DNA of 64,000 bases from Branchinecta lynchi (taxonomy: Eukaryota; Arthropoda; Branchiopoda; Anostraca; Branchinectidae). The stretch is taken from NCBI GenBank assembly GCA_023053575.1, contig JAKZAP010000018.1, positions 7,936,001 to 8,000,000 of the forward strand. The letters are read 5' to 3'. A program made the position numbers and the translations under genes. Shown here in pieces: positions 59,400 to 64,000 of this stretch; position 1 is the stretch's first letter; every line of letters begins with the position of its first letter. A model generated the notes under the pieces. That model was not told the origin of the DNA. It saw only the letters and a program-made list of their open reading frames with translations, and made no database searches.

Positions 59400-60145
59400 T
59401 TCTAGATGACGAGATTTTCCAGGATTGATTAGCAAAGAATTATAAGACCTAATTGATAATTTTTGTATGTCTTCAGAGGTACCACACTGGTCTTGGTTTT
59501 GTAATTTATTTGTATTTGTAATAAACAGTTGGAGCATTAGATGTAAATTATTATTTTTGACCCTTGGCTCCCTACGTGACATGACAGCTGTCCGGGATAA
59601 TCGGCTGAGATTTAGTCCAGACAGAGTTATTTCAAACCTAGGAAATTTGGTGGTTTTTTTTTAATTTGCTCATTGTTTTACGGTGTTTTTAGTGGTTTTA
59701 AACATTGATAGTGACAGTAGGGATGGTTAGCATTGTGTATGTGGTAGAAATACCATTTTTTGTGGCCCGCTTTAACCAAATCCTCCAAATTGAATTGTTT
59801 ACTTATTAATATATATTTATTGAAAAAAAAGTAATAAGGTTTGAATGTAGTTGTTTATTATAATAGTTTAATAAAATGAGATGTTAGTATTGGCTCTCGA
59901 TGAATTTGTTTAGTTCTTATTTTTTTTTTATCTTGTTGCGGGATGATGTGAAGGTCGGTTGTATTCGCGAGAACACCTTGTGAATTATTTGATTTTGTTA
60001 TAAAGATTGTTTTTTCCGAACCAACGGGCCATAGAGCCCTTGGGATTGTGTTTAATAAATAGATATTGCTTATTGTATATTTAGTATTATGTTAGTTTTG
60101 TATACCTAAGTTTGCCAATAAAAAGAACTTGAACTTGAATTTGAG
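59400..60145 (+). mobile_element. Probable LINE 3' end with GAACTT tail
   Basis: A short open end (SLRDMTAVRDNRLR, ending NLVVFF at 59664) is followed by a T-rich UTR, CCAATAAAAAG and a GAACTTGAACTTGAATTTGA tail at 60124-60144. The protein part is too short to classify. It lies in the intron following MED12 exon 17. Confidence 0.4.
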
Positions 60146-60203
60146 AACGTAACTTAACTTTTCCTACAAACTTTCTTCTTTCCCCCAATATGTTATTATT
60201 CAG

Positions 60204-60500
60204 CTACTTCATATAATATTGCTTGATCACGTACGACCAAAGTCTCTCGCCCAAGTCTTTGAAAAAGAAAACCCACTTGATTCTGATTAATTGCTGGGTC
60301 AAAGTAAGTTTTTTGCTACTTATATATTCCAAAAGACCTTCCTCTCCGTTAAACGATCGTCTCCCCGTGAACAGATTCTTTGTCAGGTCAGATAAAAGTA
60401 CTTCATTCCTTTCGATTGGTGTAACATTGTATTGGACTCCTTCCACCTTAACTCTACAACAACAGCTGTATATAAAGCTCATATTGTACTTGCAAAGATA
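60204..60500 (-). other. Open frame with coding-like residues, unidentified
   Basis: About 85 codons from SCCCRVKVEGVQYNVTPIER through LTKNLFTGRRSFNGEEGLLE and YISSKKLTLTQQLIRIKWVF to KQYYMK. The first 29 codons of the longer frame (to 60578) lie inside an intron repeat, so a true start, if any, is further in. No domain is recognised. It ends about 120 bases before the predicted left end of the viral-like element and is not clearly part of it. It may be a fragment of another mobile element. Confidence 0.25.
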
Positions 60501-60863
60501 GGTAGTAGCTTGTGCTATCAGCCAAGGTTCGCGCTCCTTTGAAGCACAAATGATCACGGGCCCTTGATAATCATGCAAATATTCCGTATGGTCAAATGTT
60601 TTTCGTCCACTTTGCGGTTAGTAGTATATAATACCGGCTCCCACTCCACCCTCCCCCCAATTTCAAAACCCCATTTTAACATCAATTTCTTAAATTTTAA
60701 CATCCTTTTTACCAAATTATCCCCCTTTTTAAGAACATTTTTATTTTCTTACTTCCAAAATAAAGGATACAAGAAATGAGAATATTACCCTTTACTACAT
60801 ATAAAATACTACAATATACACTACTTCTTTTTTTTTTTACATTTTTCATTTTTTATTCAAATA

Positions 60864-61172
60864 TTACTGAGTAAACAGTTCTAAATCCACATATGTTTCT
60901 TTGTTCTTGTTTTCGCGTACAATCGGTTGCAAAACCAGATTTTTCTTTAAAAGTAATTCGTTAGCAATGGCATTATATTTCTGTGTTATAAACAAATCAC
61001 AGGGTTTGTCATTATGATTAATAACTACAACCAACTTATCACCATATTTTGTCTTAGCAATTCTCATTTTAACAATAGTATATTTCAGTCCTAGAACTAG
61101 TTCTTCTTTCCTGATTGTCTCATTGTATTTATTCATTCTGATTGTATTCAAGACTTCCTTTGCGGACTCCAT
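60864..61172 (-). CDS. Small conserved-looking element protein, 102 aa, unidentified
   Basis: It starts MESAKEVLNTIRMNKYNETI and continues with KYTIVKMRIAKTKYGDKLVV, then CDLFITQKYNAIANE and a charged end, YVDLELFTQ. The core (hydrophobic strand, R, K-Y-G-D, strand, then F-x-T/P-x-x-Y) resembles small probable nucleic-acid-binding proteins carried by Polinton-like elements of invertebrates, where the equivalent is K-Y-G...F-L-P-x-R-Y. That resemblance is from memory and weak. The gene is intact, has an AT-rich 5' leader and lies between the element's left end and the capsid-like fragment, in the same orientation. Confidence 0.55.
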   Translation of the reverse strand: MESAKEVLNTIRMNKYNETIRKEELVLGLKYTIVKMRIAKTKYGDKLVVVINHNDKPCDLFITQKYNAIANELLLKKNLVLQPIVRENKNKETYVDLELFTQ

Positions 61173-61209
61173 TTATTAGGGGATGATTTTATTAAATAAA
61201 AATCCAGAC

Positions 61210-61400
61210 TCACAAACTCACATACATATTTTTATTGATAATATCTAATGTAGCTTTTCTTTCATAATATATAACACAGTAAACATTATATGGTACGGGT
61301 TGATTATCTTTCAAAGTTAAACTTATTTCAATATCAGCAGTTGTTCCATTATAAATATTTGACTCGTGTTTGGTAACATCGAAACAGAATAGCTTTCTGT
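61210..61400 (-). pseudogene. C-terminal fragment resembling a Polinton-type double jelly-roll major capsid protein
   Basis: Reading leftwards from 61400, the frame gives LFCFDVTKHESNIYNGTTAD, then IEISLTLKDNQPVPYNVYCV and YYERKATLDIINKN before TGA at 61210-61212. The pattern of F-D, a loop, alternating strand residues, then V-Y/I-Y with a final D-x-I is what I recall from the last strands of capsid proteins of Polintons and relatives. The upstream part is missing: at about 61395 the frame meets a gene remnant in the opposite orientation, and an in-frame stop lies just before. Without a profile search the capsid call is tentative. Confidence 0.5.
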
Positions 61401-61553
61401 GGGAAATGGTACTATTGCATCATCGAAAATGAAAAAGCTATTCGCAAAGCGATCCAAGAGGATGAGATATTGTCTTCGTTACTCAAGGAGCATCCTGCGC
61501 AAGTTTTCTTATCCGATGAAGTGTTGATTGATTTTGATAATCTGAGTCTATAA
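61377..61553 (+). pseudogene. 3' remnant of an unidentified + strand element gene
   Basis: About 58 codons follow a stop at 61374. From GKWYYCIIENEKAIRKAIQE onward the sequence looks coding: acidic, with DEILSSLLKEHPAQVFLSDE and DFDNLSL before TAA at 61551-61553. An AATAAA-like signal (TCAATAAATTGG) follows within 25 bases. Its 5' part is absent. It abuts the capsid-like fragment in the other orientation at about 61395, so the two pieces were joined by a rearrangement. Product not recognised. Confidence 0.4.
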
Positions 61554-61644
61554 ATGTTGAATTAAGTTTTCTCAATAAATTGGTGTTTCATTGATTGAGT
61601 TATAAGCTAGATTTTGTTGCTAGGTGGTGGTTATGTGTGAAGAG

Positions 61645-62063
61645 TCACACTGGTGGAACATTCTTCTGAACTATTGATGTATTCTTACAATATTTATAGC
61701 CATTCAGACGGACTTGTTTCATATATTTTTCGCGAGGAAAAAATCGAAAGGTTTTACGCATCTCTGTTTCTCTCTGAATTACCTCCTCAATTGTTAACTG
61801 TCCGCATTTTAGCATTGACAACAACTCAGTATAAAAATCATAAATAGTCCTAAATTCTGCTTTTCTATCAGCAATGCTTAATTGTTTTCAATTATTTCGA
61901 TGATAACAGCACCCAAACTTAAAGAAGCTAGCGGTAGCACTAGAAACGCAGACATTCCTGCTGCTGAAAAGAGGAATTTGGATACAAGTAAGCTATTACT
62001 TATACGATTGTAGTACTTGTAACTGCGACGGTAAACATACATTTTCTTTTCTAATTCTTCCAT
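61645..62063 (-). pseudogene. Two-membrane-segment element protein, broken by two frameshifts
   Basis: The first part (62063-61878) begins MEELEKKMYVYRRSYKYYNR and carries two hydrophobic stretches (SLLVSKFLFSAAGMSAFLVL, then PLASLSLGAVIIEII) before a TAA. Immediately afterwards a different frame (about 61876-61719) stays open, starting with LSIADRKAEFRTIYDFYTEL, and a third frame (about 61740-61645) continues with EKYMKQVRLNGYKYC. The three pieces follow each other without other coding sequence, so I infer one gene with two frame breaks. It is divergent from the polymerase gene, with a 300 bp repeat-bearing spacer between. The domain resembles small membrane proteins seen in such elements; its function is unknown. 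Sequencing error rather than decay is possible. Confidence 0.6.
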
Positions 62064-62107
62064 TTATAATATAATAAAATTGTTTCGAAAAATATTTCTA
62101 ACAAAAT

Positions 62108-62220
62108 AAAGAGTAGTAACCAAATGCCGATTTCGTCAAGAGTAGTAACCAAAAGCGGATTTTCGTTAAGAGTAGTAACCAAATGCCGATTTCGTCAAGA
62201 GTAGTAAAGAATAAAGGAAA
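62108..62220. repeat. About 29-30 bp tandem repeat in the divergent spacer of the viral-like element
   Basis: Three full units and one partial unit of AAGAGTAGTAACCAAATGCC followed by GATTTCGTC lie between the divergently transcribed membrane-protein gene (-) and polymerase gene (+). The second unit has CCAAAAGCGG and an extra T. The position suits a bidirectional promoter or replication/packaging signal, but nothing in the sequence proves this. Confidence 0.75.
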
Positions 62221-62364
62221 CCCGTGACTAGTAGTAAAGCATGTGTGAAACCCATAAGGGCGTCGGAAAATACATAGTAAAGGATTTGGAAAACCAGTGC
62301 TTTTCTTTACGGCTGACAAAACTCAGACGGGAGAAATTTATTAATAAAAATGTTCCCCTATTAA

Positions 62365-64000
62365 ATGATGAATACTACAGAGGTTATTCAGCTTTGTAAA
62401 AAGGTTATATCAAACAACAAAGCGGTTATACAAAGATTATCGCTATACACATATAATGAACTGCGGACTTATGCGAAAATTAATAAAATCAAAACAAATG
62501 GAGCTAAGAAACATGAAATAACAAATAATATAATAAACCATCTTAATAAGTATATTTTGATAGCTGAAGATAAAATTAAAATTGAACGCAGAAACGAAAG
62601 AACTCACAATAAGAACAGACCATCCGACTACAAACCAGAACCGAGATTACGAACCATTCTGGAAGATGAGATAAAAGAAAATAATATCACCATTACAAAA
62701 CTAAAACAAGAATATAATGATAACAAAGAAAAAGAGACAAGCGAATTAAAGAAATTTCTGAAAAACAAGAACCTATCAACTCGCGGAAACCGAGAAGAAG
62801 TACTAAAAAGAGTTGGGGAATACTATAATAATATTATTACCAAACATAAAGATTCCGTACAGAAAAATAGAGATATCATAAGAGATCAAACAGAAAGACG
62901 TGATAACAGTAGACAGAAAGTAGTCGATTTATCCACTCTCTTTATAAATAAGAAAAAAATCAAAGAAGAAAAATTGATTCCTGATCATTTATTTAGAAAG
63001 GAAGAAGAACAGCAGCCTACTATTTCTAGGGAAACGGAAAACCTTTATACCATCAACGTTTCTATTGAAAGCAATGGAAGAGAAAAAGATACTCTTATTG
63101 CTTTTGTTTTCGCAGATTTGAGACGAAGAATGAACGAAATAAATCAATATAGAGTTCAGTTTGTAACCAGGGTTATATTCTATAGACAGGAAAATGATGA
63201 AGAAGTAGTAGTATATTACAACAGTACTTCTTGGATTTTAAATAAAAATAGCATTCTTACTCATAGTCATTTGGATGATAATAACAAGAGACTGAGTTCT
63301 TTAAGTAATACCCCTCGATCTGGGCTACAATTTAGTCGGTATGAAGGAATTGATTATAGGATGACACGAATAGAATCTTACATGGGAGGAACGTTTAAAA
63401 TACTGCCAGATTTCGTAAGAAATAAAAGAGCTTGTCTGAATATTGAAAATAAGGATCAAAAATGCTTTCTTTGGTCAATCTTAGCAAATCTACATCCAGC
63501 TAAGGATCATCCGGAAAGAATTTCGAAATATAAACAATATGAGAACGAATTTGATTTCGAAGGGGTTACCAACTTCCCAATGGATACTAAAGATATACAC
63601 AAATTTGAAAATAGATACAACATTAAGATTTGTTTATTTCAAATTGAAAAAGAGAAAATTATCAGAAGTCATATACTAAAAAGTACAATCAATGGCAAAA
63701 CAGCTAAACATGTTATTAATTTATTATATTTCGATAATCATTATGTACTGGTAAAGGATCTGAGCAGATTAGTTGGTAGTCAAATCTCTAAAAATAAAAC
63801 AAAGACATACCTATGCACTTTTTGCGGAAGGCATTTTACAAAAGAAGAACACTTTGAAAAACATGAAAGTAAAAATAATTGCGAAGATCCTGATATAATA
63901 ATGCCTCCTGAAGGTTCAAGTATACAATATAAAAATATTGCAAAACAAATGAAAGTACCTTATTGCATAATAGCAGACTTTGAGTCTTATAACGAAGAAT
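62365..64000 (+). CDS. Protein-primed family B DNA polymerase-like protein, N-terminal part (Polinton/adintovirus type), runs off window
   Basis: An uninterrupted frame of 545 codons has no stop before the window edge; two adjacent ATGs at 62365 and 62368 could start it. Visible parts: a SAP-like helix-extended-loop-helix near residues 25-55 (YTYNELRTYAKINKIKT), a second SAP-like motif near 126-152 (LKKFLKNKNLSTRGNREEV), a charged linker, then a block with KCFLWSILANL (Cys near 367) and NHYVLVKDLSRL (His near 459). Next come a C2HC finger (C484, C487, H500, C506) and IIADFESY at 536-543, which fits the Exo I D-x-E motif of the 3'-5' exonuclease. This order is familiar from polymerase proteins of Polinton/Maverick and related viral elements; the palm motifs would lie downstream. 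It replicates the element's linear DNA in the families concerned. Codons are AT-rich, unlike MED12. The assignment is by family knowledge, not by search. Confidence 0.82.
   Translation, partial: MMNTTEVIQLCKKVISNNKAVIQRLSLYTYNELRTYAKINKIKTNGAKKHEITNNIINHLNKYILIAEDKIKIERRNERTHNKNRPSDYKPEPRLRTILEDEIKENNITITKLKQEYNDNKEKETSELKKFLKNKNLSTRGNREEVLKRVGEYYNNIITKHKDSVQKNRDIIRDQTERRDNSRQKVVDLSTLFINKKKIKEEKLIPDHLFRKEEEQQPTISRETENLYTINVSIESNGREKDTLIAFVFADLRRRMNEINQYRVQFVTRVIFYRQENDEEVVVYYNSTSWILNKNSILTHSHLDDNNKRLSSLSNTPRSGLQFSRYEGIDYRMTRIESYMGGTFKILPDFVRNKRACLNIENKDQKCFLWSILANLHPAKDHPERISKYKQYENEFDFEGVTNFPMDTKDIHKFENRYNIKICLFQIEKEKIIRSHILKSTINGKTAKHVINLLYFDNHYVLVKDLSRLVGSQISKNKTKTYLCTFCGRHFTKEEHFEKHESKNNCEDPDIIMPPEGSSIQYKNIAKQMKVPYCIIADFESYNEE

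Larger units (their letters stand above)
60620..64000 (+). mobile_element. Polinton/adintovirus-like element, left part; predicted left end at 60620
   Basis: AT-rich, intron-free, with genes on both strands and a polymerase gene opposite the others, as in Polintons. On the left, a host intron repeat (also found in tandem at 30841-31215) is recognisable up to CTTTGCGGTTA and then breaks off. The new sequence begins AGTAGTATATAATACC, and Polintons are known to begin with AG. If that is the terminus, the 6 bp flank GCGGTT (60614-60619) should be repeated at the right end, outside the window. No terminal inverted repeat can be tested here. Confidence 0.65.

Noticed and set aside
58990..60619. Possible MED12 exon 18
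   Set aside because: I looked for a segment encoding a LEDLI-like start after an acceptor in matching phase and found none.
62108..62220. Regular 29-30 bp repeats that could suggest a CRISPR array
   Set aside because: Units are directly tandem without unique spacers, and the context is eukaryotic or viral-like.

Overview
The window is intron-rich animal DNA, most likely from an arthropod. The evidence is spliceosomal introns of hundreds of bases to about 8 kb, a metazoan-type MED12, short interstitial AACCT tracts (the arthropod telomere unit), and a dense mix of LINE remnants, tRNA-headed SINEs, hAT and Harbinger-like miniature elements and tandem satellites. I cannot name the species.

One host gene runs through the window on the + strand: MED12, the subunit of the Mediator kinase module that activates CDK8/Cyclin C. 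I place 17 consecutive coding exons between 9036 and 58965. All have canonical AG/GT borders and their phases add up to one uninterrupted frame of 1136 codons. It begins at the start codon, contains the LCEWAV motif, and corresponds to roughly the N-terminal half of the protein. The remaining exons must lie beyond the window, or beyond the element at the right end.

The region upstream of the start (1-9035) and the introns are almost entirely mobile-element debris. Two related families of non-autonomous, tandem-repeat-bearing elements dominate. Family H (17892-20155, 33433-37613 with a second full copy nested inside, 53440-54464 and several fragments) has subterminal ATGGCACTTG/CAAGTGCCAT inverted repeats, a right-end hairpin ending CTTGTT, and an internal array of about 280 bp units. 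Family G (1836-3118, 24473-25262, 38560-39085, 42900-43412, 47410-48419) has the same plan, built around GGGATCCC and ending GGTCTTGTT. Other well-bounded insertions are a 1338 bp hAT-type element with a perfect 8 bp target duplication and a Harbinger-like MITE nested in it, a 356 bp hAT-type MITE with an 8 bp duplication inside family H, a 600 bp near-perfect palindrome, and LINE 3' ends (reverse transcriptase, RNase H).

The right end (about 60620-64000) is different: AT-rich, intron-free and compactly coded. It looks like part of a Polinton/Maverick or adintovirus-like element inserted in a MED12 intron or beside the gene. A long + strand frame from 62365 runs off the window. It has SAP-like repeats, a C2HC zinc finger and an exonuclease-I-like DFE motif, as in the N-terminal part of protein-primed family B DNA polymerases. 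Divergent from it, on the - strand, are a broken two-membrane-segment gene, a C-terminal fragment resembling a Polinton major capsid protein, and a small unidentified gene. The frameshifts and a breakpoint near 61395 indicate a decayed copy, although the polymerase frame is intact as far as it can be seen.
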